Shown piece after piece: positions 51,568 to 64,000 of a stretch of DNA of 64,000 bases. The notes under the pieces are model-generated. The model was given only the letters and a program-made list of their open reading frames with translations. It was not told the origin of the DNA and did not search any database. The first letter of the stretch is position 1, and each line of letters starts with the position of its first letter. A program made the translations under genes and the position numbers. Source of the DNA: Silurus meridionalis (Eukaryota; Chordata; Actinopteri; Siluriformes; Siluridae); the NCBI RefSeq assembly GCF_014805685.1, contig NC_060885.1:19706132-19770131 (forward strand), read 5' to 3'.

Positions 51568-53280
51568 CTTAGCTCCAGCCCTATAGAACATTTTTTAAAT
51601 ATCATTTCCTCCTGGATAAACTCAGAAATGTATCAATGTGCTTGTGTTGTCAGCTGTGTGCATGGAAATACTGCATCAAAATAGTCTTAGTAATAAGGAA
51701 AAGTTATAACTATTACTGGCATATAAAATGTCAATTTTTTCAGCTAAATATGGCCATATTCATATAATAATGTACATTTCCAATTCGGGTGATTGCTGAT
51801 TACTGAAGTGAACAATGTTCCAAAACCTTGCAAATTCAACCACACAGTTGAACCACACAACCAGAAAACAGGCTTATGAGAAAGTCACATTTCAAACTTT
51901 TTGAAGAAATAATAATGGGTTATACTGAAAGCAGTCATTCGTTTCTTAGTTCATCGTTTGTTTGTTGTAAGTTAGAAATGAAAGCATTTGATTTTTGATT
52001 AGTTTTAAACCAAGAGCTCCCAGTGATATAGCATTAGATCCAGGCTCAGTGCTTTGTTCATTAAAGGAAAAGTCCAATCTGAAACACATTTATATTGAAA
52101 TATTGGTGGAAACTGAAAGTTTACACTCTATCTTAGATATTTCTGAGAGAAGTGGGGGGGTGAAATAATATTGCTGGTGACGTAACAATGTCATTTATTG
52201 CACGAACATCATTACCTCAGTGATAATAGCCAGGATTAAAATGGTAATTCTTTTTTTATTCACCATAATGAGAAATCCAACCTAGAATAGTGTAGTGTTT
52301 ATGATATGACATGTATGATGACAGTGATAGTAATATAAGGGTGAAAGTTTGCATTTTGGAAGCTGACCTGTATGGGCAGAGTGATGAGGAAGGGAGAGAG
52401 CTGGTACATAGGTACATAGATATGAAACAAGGGATAAATCGCACTGACACCACTACAAGTAAGCGGTCAAACGGCACTGTTTTGAACAACTACAAAAAAA
52501 ATCAACACCAAATTTCATGACAAAATAAATCTTGAATGCCAGTGATGATCGCATGCCAATTCTAAACATTTACTGTATATACATAAATAGTGGCATCTAA
52601 GTAGTGGGATTTCCTATAGGTATTTCGTAAGGTGCATTTTTTTGTATTAATGCATTAATTATTAATGCTGAACACAATCACATCAAACAGGATTCTCAGT
52701 TCTGAATGGTAATTCTCTTCCCAAACAACACAACCTACTGTGATGTAGTTATGATGTTCAGTAGGAGACACAATAAAGTACTGTATCTCCTCACTACACG
52801 AGGAGCCTCATTTACTTCATTCTTCACCATCGCTCAAAGCCAACATTCTGATCAAAGCAAAGCAAAACGCTGTCAGGGGACTGGTGTCTCCAATATCCAA
52901 GATACAAAACCATGCAATCAATAGAGCAAAACCAGACAGCATTCATAAGTATAGCTTTAAGCAATCCTTAGTGCCAATTGCAAAGGCTGCAACTGAACCA
53001 CTGATGGTGCAATGAAAAATGCATGATTTTAGCATAGCTCTTTTATCTGCAAGTACAGATCAATAGCAGGAAGGGGTTATGGAATCAGGGTTGTTTTGTT
53101 TTCGGGGCTGTGCTAACTAAACATGGTTGTTCTTTTAAAAATACACAGGGGTTTAATAGTAAAGAACACAATGTAGTGATCACAATGGAAAGAGAAACAC
53201 ATGCTTTTAACTCTCTTTGCACATTGCTCCACAAGTATAGTCAGAACAGTAATGAGAAAAGGCATGGCAACCTACTTTAT
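51564..53280. other. Non-coding AT-rich stretch, no gene seen
   Basis: The open frame 52311-52520 has no recognised domain. No transposon end was identified. Confidence 0.5.
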
Positions 53281-53283
53281 ATA

Positions 53284-53355
<72 letters not shown>

Positions 53356-53376
53356 ATATATATATATATAAAAATA
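53281..53376 (+). repeat. (AT)n microsatellite with A-run interruptions
   Basis: Two TA blocks (about 53293-53349 and 53354-53370) separated by AAAAAA. Likely unstable and able to form hairpins. Confidence 0.97.
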
Positions 53377-55677
53377 TGTAATCAGCAAAGTTTATTCATT
53401 ATTTAAACACTTTATTTAGATGTTTTAATTGCTGGACAACATGGAACTTTCTTTATTATCATCTATATAAAATTTTCTTTAACGTATTTACCTTGGCTCT
53501 CTAGTGTAACCTCATTTCCCGCCTCTACTTTATAAATTTTTTTTTAAATAGATGCCCACTTCTTATACTACTGCTCAGAAGTTGCTTTTACAGAAATTCA
53601 CCAATACAGAAAGCACCAACCAAAAAAACAACAACATAGTAATATGTTTACAATACATTGTGCATCTAAGTATGCTTTAGACATGAGCTAGTACAGTATG
53701 TGACAAATAAGCTGTCAGGGGGACAAATATTTATACACAAATGTCCCTATTTAAGTAATAAACAATATATTAGAAAGTTATTGCTTAGAATTTCACAGCT
53801 TCCCACTATTCCTGAAGCTTATAAAATAGGTTTTTTTTTTAGATATAAGGTTTTTAGATTTAGGTGGTAGTTCACTAACACCTTAGGGTGTTGAAATACT
53901 CTTGCGCATTTAAGGGTTATGTATAGTGCAACTGCTAATGAACTAGCAAATCACATAATTTGGTGCTAATATTTGTATTATAATTAACACAGTTATTTTA
54001 AAAACCAATTTGATAACAGTAAGAGTGTGTTCTCAGTCAAGGACATAAAAAAAATTCAAAAGTTTGCAGAAAAAATGAAATAATCTCTACCTTTATTAAA
54101 ATACACACTGCGGGTTTTTATATTAGTTCAATCACAATGTCATATTTTACTCTTCTTACATTTTCTTATCTGACATCATAGATTAAAAAAAGAAAAAAAA
54201 AAAGCCGCGGCTACACATCACTGACCTGACGTGTGTGATAGATGTTCAGCTCGAAATGGAAATGAAAAACCCGAGCTCATTCATCATGAAGAGCATTAGT
54301 CCTAGTTAGGCACTCTTGTCTAATATTAACCTTGAACACATGCTCTTATATACTTACCCCTAGCCAAATTAATCAAGTCGTACTTTAAATCAGCTGCAAT
54401 AATGTTCTGCAAATAAATATTCATTTCACTGTTAATCAAGTGTGCCAAGAACTGGAAGTCCTAGACATTATCTGCTGAAAGAAGCTGACACAAACTGGAA
54501 AACCTACCAAAATAAAGTGTGCCTCCAATAAGCAGAATTGTTTTAGAAGAACTTTTAGCACAACATCTACAGCATTTTGGGCAAATAAAACAAAACAAAA
54601 AAAAAAGTCTAGAGAAAATCAGGGTCATGGCTATTGCAGTCTTTAGAAGATAGCAATCAGGTTTTTTTTTTCCAGGCTACTGGAAGCCTAAACAAGACCC
54701 ATGTTTTCATTTTCATAAGCCTCACTGATTATTTTTTTTCTCCTGACAGAGATAAGATGTATAAATTATGAGCAGCTGACAAAGTCGACTCAGTGCCCGA
54801 GGCCACTCATCAATCATGTCCTGTATGTCAGCAGGTAAATGATGTGGCCCCTGAAGGCACAACCCATTCTTACAGAGTGGGGGAGGGGGCGAGAGAGACA
54901 GGGAGCGAGAGTGACAGGGAGAAGGGCAAAAGTGCCCCCAATAGCTGATCCGTAGTTAACAACCTCTTTAAAAGCACAACAACATGAGCAACAGCCTTTG
55001 TGGCCTCAAATAATGCATGCACTCAGGTAAGGCATTGCAGCTTCGGGGCAACGGTTGTGCGAGACGTGCTCAGACAAATTTCGACACAAAATTAGGTAGC
55101 GGCCTGCCATAAAAGCCAGCGTCAGACCACCCACTACTTCTACAGAGACGGCGGAAAAAAAAAATTTACGAAACAAGACACCCCACCCAATCAGTTTTGT
55201 TTTTTTATATCTCATGTGCGTTGTGGTGGAACCGTGCCGTACAGACCTCGGTCACGGACCTACTGTCACTGACACACTAAAACAATGCGATATTCGCGGA
55301 CGAGAGCTTGATGAAAGCCAGAGCTCGCTAATGAGCATGTAAACAGGGGCAGCGAAGGAGACACGAGCCGCTGCGCATGTTCACACCTACGGCATGCTTC
55401 AACCACACGTCTGTGCTATCCGTGCCAAATATTCCACCCCGCTTTAAAGTGCAGCCCACTGCTTCACTGAGTGCCATGTTTAACAAAAGCTCCTCGCCTC
55501 ATCCGCTGAAGTATGTCGAGCTTGTTTGACAAAATGGTATGCATGTACAGCGGGAGGAAGGACAGGATCAAGTTTCATGCTGAATGCTGAGAGCAGAGAT
55601 AAAAGTAATGAGACAGCTCTCAGGGGGAATGACAGGTAAAACACAGATGTTTACACAGCACATGAGCTGCCTTATTT

Positions 55678-55716
<39 letters not shown>

Positions 55717-56504
55717 AGAGGGGATACAGTGTGGCCTCTCCGGCTGTGTGGCTGAGTGAAGGATCAGAGTGTGTGCCCAGAGCGCAGTAGCAGAGTTGTG
55801 ACATGCACTTCAGAAATGCACCGAGGTCACGCAGCATGCGGTGCAGGCCTGCAGACACGGCTCTATTGACACGGGCTGAGAAGGAGTGACACAACACCGC
55901 CTAACAACACTAACAACACGCATGCCTACCCACAACATGTCTGTTCCAGTACGTCCCCGTGGAAGCAGTCCGGAGCAACAGGAGCAATGCAGGTGGTATA
56001 TTCATTAGCAGCCACTTTCAACCCTCCGTGATGGTTACTGTGACGACGCAGAGAGCAAACAAAAGCAGGCAGGGAATGAAGAAATGTCAAGATAACATAC
56101 CATACACAACCACGTCGTGATATCGCAGCCATCAGAACTCGGGTTAATCAGCACTCTCGCGCGCAAAAAAGAAAGACAAAACAGTACTTGCCTTGTGTTT
56201 GAATAAAGTAAAAAAAAAAAGGCAAGGAATCAAATATTTGTACCAGCGAGTACTGGCGAAAATAACGTGACACACACAAAAAGGTTTATTGTAAACAGAT
56301 CTAAATCAATTGCTGAGATTTATTTGCTCAAAATAGACGTTTATTAAAAAGTGCAGGTTAAAGATAAAGAAGACATGATGGGAAATCAGAGCTGGATTCC
56401 CAAAGAATTCATATTGCAATGCCTTTTCCTAACAGACTGTTTTTCATTCCCGGAATTGTACAATTGACAGGAATACACTCGGGATGGTATGTCAATGTAC
56501 TTAT
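53377..56504. other. Non-coding stretch, no gene seen
   Basis: AT-rich to about 54700, then GC-balanced and conserved-looking to about 56170, with a (CT)n at 55682-55712. The minus frame 55006-55215 has no recognised domain. Confidence 0.5.
55682..55712 (+). repeat. (CT)n microsatellite
   Basis: 15 units. Confidence 0.95.
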
Positions 56505-56640
56505 TGACATCTAGGGGCAATTCTGCATGGCCAATTCACCTTCTAGTGTGTTTTTGTAGGATGGGAGGAAAATCAAGAACAATGACCAATGTGGACCATG
56601 AACACGATCAGAAACCACGCAGACCACGCTGTCCATTTCT
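56505..56640 (+). repeat. Interspersed repeat fragment of a common fish type
   Basis: The order CTAGGGGCAATTCTGCATGG, then GGATGGGAGGAAAATC, then AAACCACGCAGACCACG follows a diverged fish repeat in which a 'gggaggaaacc...cccacgcaga' core recurs. Identification is from memory and the copy is degraded. Confidence 0.45.
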
Positions 56641-58189
56641 GATTAAAGGTATATTTTGTGCATAGTTTTTTTTATAACCATTATTTTTTCGGATTATACT
56701 ATTTATTTAAATATTTGTATATTTTAGATTATTCAGTTCATTATAAACTGTAACGCAGCCACATTTTAAGGCCAATGTCTGTACCAGAATGTTAGAAAGA
56801 ACATCACACACATGGTGAGCTCTACAACAATCCCTGTTTCACCGCCAAGATGTTTCATCCCAAACAGGTTGATTGGGTTCGCGAGGCACAGCGGCAAACA
56901 GGTGCTGCGAAGACAAATTAACAGTGCCATCTCTTCTCCCGATAAAGAAAAACTAGCAGAAGAATTTGCTGTACAATAAGTGATCTCCAAGATAGAGGGT
57001 AAAAAAAAACTAAACAAAAAAATGAAAAACGAAAAGATTAAAAGCAGGCGCTTTTGGCTACGAGCTGACAATGGAGCATGTATTCTGATGATTCGACATC
57101 ATTGTGAATAATGGGTGAGCTTTGAGACAAAAAGGCCATTAAAAGAAACAGTCATGTCTTTAGAGCTTAGATATTATGTTATAGTGGCACGTATGATTGC
57201 AGCTCCCAGCAGGCTGTAAAAAAGCACATTAATTCCAAGTTAGGATATGAAACCGCTGGTATACCTCTCAGTGTGTAAGACAGATGATCAGATGCCTTTA
57301 GGTAGTCATACTCATAGCATAAGAGCAATTAGTATCCTCCGCTGACACGTACTAGTGCAGGTTATGTTATTAGGATGAGTAAGAAAGCGTTGATTTGCAG
57401 CGAAGAATGGAAATAAACACCATTTACATGACGTGATGTTACTTTGTGACAGATTGTATTGCTCTCCCAGTATGTCTAAACAAAATCATTTCTTTTCACA
57501 TGTTAGAGATGAAGAAAAAAGCTGATTTAAACCTCCACAGTGCGTGATGCACAATGTCTGTAGTATTGGCACCACCATTACATATTTACATTAGTAAGTG
57601 AATACACTCATGCGATTTGATGGCAAGCTGAGATTTTAGTTTTTTGCTTTATTAACTTGAAGAAAAAGTAGAGGAAAAGTTGATTGTAAAACAACAAATT
57701 GCTTATATAGCTGATCTATATAAAAGCTTATGTTCTACTGTAACTATAAACTAAACAAAAAAACAGACATTTTTTAAATTTCCTAATGAAATAACATCAT
57801 AGTATTTAGTTCGATACGTTTTCAGTTTCTAATTAAATTAGAACATAAGCCTTTATATTAGACCAACTATATAGACAACTAGTTATTTCATTAGCAAACT
57901 TTTTTTCTGCTATTTTGTCTTCAAGTTATTAAAGCTAATAAATAAATAAATAAATAATAACACAGCTTGTCATGGGATTGAGAAACTCTGAGAAATTCTT
58001 CCATCTTGAACTATTTCCAGTGTCAGAAAACTTCTCATCATTTGCAACACAGCTGACACTGGAGACCCTTTCCAAAAAAAAAAAAAAAAAAGGTCACATG
58101 ACATGCTTCACCTAAAAAAGAAGAAATCGGTTTATGTGGCGCATCCACCAAGTAAAAGTTATCACTATAGAAATAATAACATATTAGAA
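56641..58189. other. Non-coding AT-rich stretch, no gene seen
   Basis: Holds a short (AAAT)n at about 57938-57958 and a poly(A) at 58074-58091. No gene was recognised. Confidence 0.55.
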
Positions 58190-58420
58190 CTAGTGTTCCA
58201 CCAGTTTCCACACATTTTTACACTGCCCAGAGCCTTTCAATTTATTTGTTGTACATCAGCTCATGCACATTTTTCACAGCCGTAGCCTTAATGCTGTACA
58301 TATATTTGCATATTTATCTGCGATTTGCACAATTGCTACTATTTGCACTTCCGGTAGATGCTAAACTGCATTTCGTTGCTGTGTACATGTACTACGCAAT
58401 GACAAAAGCAAATCTATAGC
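58190..58420 (+). mobile_element. Non-LTR retrotransposon 3' end
   Basis: The order ACACTGCCCAGAGCC, TTGTACATCAGC, ATTTGCACTTCCGGTAGATG, CTGCATTTCGTTGCTGTGTA and GCAATGACAAAAGC follows the 3' untranslated end of a common fish LINE. No coding part is present. The right end lies near 58420. Diverged. Confidence 0.65.
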
Positions 58421-61189
58421 AAACTTGTGACTTGCCTTCCAGCCTGAACTGCTGTCTGAACTGCTGTTATAAAATATTCAACCTTCTGACCCTATATTTA
58501 ATGTATTACAAACAAAAAAAAAGAAAAGAAATTGTGAACACTTTCAGATAAGTGTAAACTACTAGCATCCAGTTCACATTAGAGCACACAATATTGATTC
58601 AGCGTCTCATGTGCAGTTCAAGAGGGAACAGATGGAAAAAAAGACAGAGACCATTTTGACTGGCTCCCCCACAGGGCCACAGAAAGCAATCACTCTCAAC
58701 ACCAAAGAGAAGGAGGCCTGTCATGTCTGGCATGATGAGCACAAAGCCTGGCCGCAGCTCGCAGTGCAGCAGAGGCGTCCGGTCTGAGAGCGGCCTGGAA
58801 CCAAACATCCTCTCAACTATCTGACACACAGACAGCTCAAGCCAACCCCACGCACAAGACGCATGTCAACTAGCCATGACATTCATGACACAAAGTACAA
58901 GTTGGAGTGGGAAAAAAAGCTCAATACCGATGAAAGCATTGAAGTTATTTTTATGATCAGTCAGTAGCAGAACTTAGTTATTTAATTGTCCTAGATGTTC
59001 TAAATCCTTTTATCCTAAGCTTTTTATCTGGTGAGTTCGGCACATCGAACTTGAACAAAAGCTCCAAGAATCAACAAAATAAATCCACCGAGAGGACACA
59101 TTATCTTTCAGTGCTCAAACAAAGAGCAAACTGGAGAGCTGTCTGGAAGGCAGATGACAAAGGCTCTCAGATGTCTGGAAATCCGATGAGTTATGACAGG
59201 ATATGGTAAAGCTATCTGATGCACCGGCTGTGGATTGCTTTACGGGGAGAAACGGGCCAGATCCCCTGTGCTTTTGGGCTGAGGTGTGATGAAAGCAGGA
59301 CGCGCCACTTATCACATTACCTTACACAAGCTTGCTGATTGATGCTGCCAGCTGCTAGACAAACACAAGGTTGCAATGTTTATTGTCGAACCGGTTACAT
59401 GCTGCATGTGCATGCCAATATCTATTCAAGCTCTGCTGAATGATGTTTTTGTTCCGTGTCATAATTCATGCCTGCACCTGCGACTTCATTCTATTCAGCA
59501 GGAGAGAAAAAAGAAACCATCGGGTCAGTGTTACTAATTTCAGAGGCTGACCTGCAGTACCTGATCTCGAGTTGGGTCCTGCCTGGGCAGACGCATTTCT
59601 TTTGACAAAAAAATAAAAAATAAAAATAAATAAAAAGCCTGCTGCAGAGAAAACGCTCTACCTCTCATCTGTCAATAGAGCAGAAGCCCTGCGTGCTCCA
59701 TGATCAGGCCCAATGTCCTGAGGTCATTGATCAAATGCAACATCCCACACTGAGAAACTACATTCCGGCACAGTACAAAAGCTGGGCTGTGTTTGAGGTA
59801 AAAAAGCAACACCAGCATCAGATAACAGCATGGCAGATACAAAGACAACCTGAGCTATCGCTAGAGAAAACAAGTCAAAAAAAATTATTCTTTTACAGCT
59901 GCCATGGTTTCACCTCAGGACTTTACATCAGCCAGAATTAATTTTTTAGGATGGCATGAAGCTCATGCCTTCTTAATGTCTGAATATTAGCACGGCCGAA
60001 TTAGTCCTAGTAATGCCCTAATCCCAGCTATTAGCCATGCCTGTATTATTCAAGAGCTAACATTTATATGACTAAAATCTGCCTCGCAGACCAAGCCGAA
60101 TTAAAATGTCGAAGGTTTATGGAGCCTTGGACCCATTTCAAGCACTTAAATATGTGACAACCTTATTCAGTGCAGAGGAGCAATGAATCTGTCAGCTTCC
60201 TGCCCAGTGCCAGTTTCCCGAAGGTCATATACTGGATATTAATAGCTAGCCGTGAATGTCAGAGGTCATGACCGGCATCAGCACCTATGTGGCGTGTAGT
60301 TAATTAAAAAACAAGATGAAGTCTATTCCATCACCGAACAAGATAAAACTTTCCTGCTTACTGATGCCCAGGAGCAGCAACACACACATTCACACACACA
60401 CATAGGTAAGAAGTAGTCTCCATATGAGGGCTGCACAGCCTCAAGCAAAATGAGCCCACACACAACTGTGGCCATTATTTTAGTTAATCAGCAATGCAGC
60501 CGAGATTCTGTCCTTCGTGAGAAATGAATGCAGTGCGAGTGTCACTTAACCTGCCTGACCTGCGGTTGACCCCAGAGCCAGCAGGAGGACTGTGTTGTGA
60601 TGGCTTCATTCCTCTCTCATTTCGATTGCTGAATAGAGAGAAGGGAGTTAAGGCCGGCGTAAATTAGGAACGCAAGAGCACCAACATCCGAAAGCTATAG
60701 ATACTAGAAAACAGACTGCAAGTGGAAACATTCAAACTTCCATGTGCATCCGAGAGATATGAAAGGACTTCTTTTGATCAGGCTACAGACAGGAAGAACA
60801 TTAAGCTTTAATGTATTGCTCTGGTCCAGTTAATCTCCTGTGGCCCGGCCTGTTCGTTCTCAGGTGCAGAGATGTCAAACTGATGTGAAAGATGCACCTC
60901 TTTGCTCCACCCCTGGGCGTACACCGGCTGAGGTATCAGTTCTACCTGTTAGGGCAAGTCCGACCCCCTGCTGGCCTTCTCACACACGCACACACACAAA
61001 CACACACTATACATCCGCTTGGCTCTGCAAAACAACAACAAAAAAAAGCAGGAAGAGAAACAGACGTGGAAGGATGCTATTACAGCCGTTGTGGAATGGT
61101 AATCATGCCCCTGTAACACAGACTTACTTAACTTTCTCATTAATCACTGTCTAACCTGACACCCATAAACTCAGTGCATTGCAAAAAAT
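58421..61189. other. Non-coding, largely conserved-looking, no gene proven
   Basis: Mostly unique-looking DNA with a short CA patch at 60380-60402 and an A-rich patch at 59608-59637. A minus frame at 58599-58829 (76 codons) starts after an acceptor-like TGTGTGTCAG but lacks a convincing donor. A plus segment 60870-60926 has acceptor-like and donor-like ends, but is not recognised. Neither is called as an exon. Confidence 0.45.
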
Positions 61190-61600
61190 ATCCACCAATA
61201 AGATGCTCATTTTCTTCCATCTCTCCGCTGTCGGAGCCTTCGTTGCCTGAGATCGCGAGTTCTTCACTCTCTCCAGACGCCGGCAGCTTGTTTATTTACT
61301 GCTAAATCTTTTAATAGCCAATGAACTCATTGCAAATAAAAGTCACCGCTGTCACCCTGCTAAACAGTTTGTTCGATTCCTTGTCCCATAAATGGTGAAA
61401 TATTAATTGACTAATGCAATTCGGTAACAGGAAGATTGCGCTCGCCGTAGACCGGGCGCCGAAAGTGTCTTCGCTCATTGCAACTATTTGTAATGTTTGG
61501 TTACTGCATACCTGGACCAAACAATGCTGAGGTGACAGGTCAAGAAATTGGCCAAACAGAAAAAAAAGAAGCTGTCTAAGCAAATGTATCCTTCGCAGAT
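61190..61600. promoter_or_regulatory. Strong candidate conserved element
   Basis: Repeat-free block with AT-cores (GAAATATTAATTGACTAATG near 61396) beside a short CpG-rich part (CGCTCGCCGTAGACCGGGCG near 61439). Part of the minus strand is open in an acidic frame, KLPASGESEELAISGNEGSD and then SGEMEENE, over about 61205-61290, but convincing splice sites were not found. It may be an enhancer, or an exon with weak sites. Confidence 0.33.
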
Positions 61601-63496
61601 TTGCGCATCAATCACCAGATAAAAGCATTTCAACCTACGAGTCTCTGTCGCCGGCAACGATTCGCTTGTGCTATCTGAACATAACAGGGGGTCAAACAAT
61701 TCTCGGGCGAATCAAAATAAATAATGCTGACGAGAGCCTCTTCCTGTCGCATGGTGTCTTAATGATGCAAAGTTAACACACACTAAATAACAGTGTCTCC
61801 CAAGCTTGACAGCCTCAGAAATAATTGACCAATATGTTGCAAGCTGAGCTACAGTGGGCTGAGAATCCAATCCTGCAGCTGACAGGATGCATTGAGCATG
61901 CCACTAAATTCTGCATTATACACAAAGCAGTGGCAGGTCAGGGAGCCGACTCCTGCAGGCCATTATGTGATGCCATCAATGAGGCTAAATTACCTGCCTC
62001 TCCACAATATGCTCCAGTTAACTAATTCCTGACAGCTCGCTGTCTCACAAGAAAAGCCCAGAATTCACTAGCTGTCAGCCGCATGATGGACTTTTTCTCT
62101 TTTCAAATTCCTCCTTCTTTTGGTTGACATCTTTTCTAGACAAACCTTCAGCAAGAGTTTTAGGGTGGGGTAGAGGGCGGCAGTGGGGATCTTAGAGCAT
62201 TAGCAACCAGTCAAACGTTAAACGCAATAAGGCTATACAAGCACTTTGGTTAAAAGTAAAAGGTGTATTTATTGCAAACCACGCATTATAATCATGATCC
62301 CGATCAGAAACTTAACTCGCTTTGCCTGTAACAGCTGCCTGGATCACAATAAAGATTAAATGCAGAGAACAGCACCAAACAGTGCATTCCTTAAAAAAAA
62401 AAAAAAAAAACACCTACCACAAAGCACAGCACTGTGTTCTTCACAAAGCCGTGTCAATGCCTGTCTGATTTGGCGCTTCTCTCTTCTCTTTTCTCTTCCG
62501 TGTATGTGTGTGTGTATATATGTATGTTCGTTTCAGAGGTGGGCTATCATCATCTAAGAAATGACAGTAGGTGGAAACGCTATCTTTCATTACACACAGC
62601 ATAAATAGTGTAATCTATCAGGGCTGTCAATCAGAATGATTCATTACAGGCTGTCAGAGAGGAGAGTGACATATTAGAAAAGTTTTGTTAACAATGCCTA
62701 TTGCAAGTGGGGCCTGCCACAGAGGCGAGTGATTAATGTGTTGTCAGGCTGTAATCCCACACCGCTGGCTAATGAGGCAAGAATTTATCATCTTTACAGA
62801 GTGGCAGATGTCAGAACGAAAAGGAATCCAAGTGCTGGAAACAATATAGTTTTTTTTCTATCTTACTGGGACTGATGTCTTTGACAAGCTTTAAAAAAAA
62901 AAAAAAAAAAAAAACCACACACACAAAGAAGCCTTGTGTAAGCATAAACTTGAATAACACAACCTTCTTTTGGAGTCCTTGTGCAACTCTGAAAGTCAAC
63001 TATTATTCTGAGGAAAAAGTTCTCCTAGGTCAAGTACACTCATTTTTATCAGGCCATGCTTTTAATAATCTTTTAGAAGTAGGTGAAATGTATCAGCTGG
63101 GGGTTTTTATTAAGTCTCTCCTCACCTTTCTTGGCTGGGTGTGGAAAGTTGGGGATGGTCGCTTGTCTTGTCACAGTAGCACAGAGCAGTGAAAGAGCTG
63201 AGCTTGTTTGGGTATTGCTGGCTTGGGTAATGGATTCCCTGCTGCCTTGCTGGCTCCAGCACCCCTGGAGGTCTCAGACTGTTCGCCCCCACAGGAGCCT
63301 GACACCAATTGCGAAAAGCTCCCAGATCCATGGGGAAAGAAAAGTCCTCTATCTCTGTCACAGCTGCTTTTTTATCTCCCTGCATATGCTCAGTGTTGAT
63401 CATTAAGTCATGCTGAATGTAAAAAAAAAATAATAATAATAATAACGAAGGATGATTTACTTTAATACACATAAACACAAAAACACAAAGAGCACA

Positions 63497-63497
<1 letters not shown>
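61601..63497. other. Non-coding stretch, no gene seen
   Basis: Poly(A) runs at 62393-62410 and 62893-62913 sit in otherwise unique-looking DNA. An (A)n-(TAA)n patch lies at 63421-63446. Open frames here are partly translations of these runs. Confidence 0.5.

Positions 63498-63562
<65 letters not shown>
63498..63562 (+). repeat. Compound (CA)n-(TA)n microsatellite
   Basis: Two CA blocks followed by about 15 TA units. Confidence 0.96.
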
Positions 63563-63564
<2 letters not shown>

Positions 63565-64000
63565 CTGTTGTACTTTCTTCCTATTTCCAATATGCACAGC
63601 ATCATTATTCAGAAAGACTGACTATCCAATGATTCACTCAGGCAATAACTGCAAAACAAAACTGTTACACAAACAAGGCATGTAAAGCTGGTTATTCTCT
63701 TGTTGATGCACATCTGTCTCCGAGGTCAGAGTTACGCTTATCCTTGAACTGACTGAGCAGGAGATAAATCTCTATCAGCGTCCCCTCGCCCTAATGAAAG
63801 CGAAATTAAGTGTTACAACAGTAACAGAAGCGACCAGGCCTATTTGCATGTGTATATAAATCATGATGACACAATTAGCGTTATGTGATACAATCAGAGG
63901 GAGGATTACTTTAAATTTGGTTAATGATCTGGCTCCGTCTAAACTCCTGCTCTGGCACGGTCCTGAGCAATGTGCTGCACACACACTGAAGCCTTTCAGA
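63563..64000. other. Non-coding stretch at the window edge
   Basis: No gene or repeat was recognised. The minus frame 63775-63984 has no known domain. Confidence 0.55.

Noticed and set aside
58599..58829. 76-codon minus-strand frame as a possible exon
   Set aside because: An acceptor-like TGTGTGTCAG is present, but no good donor follows and no domain was recognised; a frame of this length is expected by chance in 64 kb.
60870..60926. Short plus-strand exon with TTCTCAG acceptor and GAG/GTATCA donor
   Set aside because: The ends are plausible but the exon is short, unrecognised and not supported by any neighbour.

Overview
This window looks like vertebrate, specifically teleost fish, nuclear DNA. 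It is AT-rich and contains no intact protein-coding gene, operon, CRISPR array, rRNA gene or prokaryotic gene organisation. The teleost call rests on dense (CA)n, (CT)n, (AT)n and (ATCT)n microsatellites, a tRNA-Glu-derived SINE, Tc1/mariner, hAT-like and pogo-like DNA transposon relics, and several non-LTR retrotransposon 3' ends of types I know from fish genomes. A species cannot be named. An otophysan such as a catfish would fit, but that is an inference.

Layout. From 1 to about 29.8 kb the sequence is mostly single-copy in appearance, with one SINE (3.8-4.0 kb), one LINE relic (6.1-6.3 kb), one diverged hAT-like element (9.75-11.4 kb) and one candidate spliced exon on the minus strand (19415-19496). 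From 29.8 to about 47.7 kb lies a transposon-rich zone. It holds a pogo-type MITE split by a tRNA-Glu SINE, a second MITE, two inverted copies of one hAT-like family each broken by a different retroelement, a LINE 3' end, three Tc1-type relics, an internally deleted mariner and a Ty3/gypsy reverse transcriptase relic. A second candidate exon (43377-43489, plus strand) lies in the same zone. From 47.7 to 64 kb the sequence is again mostly transposon-poor, with several moderately GC-rich blocks that read like conserved non-coding DNA.

Interpretation. The pattern of transposon-poor blocks with homeodomain-like AT cores and very few exon candidates suggests a long intron or gene desert beside a developmental regulator. 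This cannot be proved without alignment. The two exon candidates lie on opposite strands, so they cannot belong to one transcript, and I could not assign either to a known protein. Most long open frames are microsatellite translations or chance. The strongest evidence in the window is the nested transposon history, where target-site duplications and shared tails give insertion order. I did not find a clear novel biological system.
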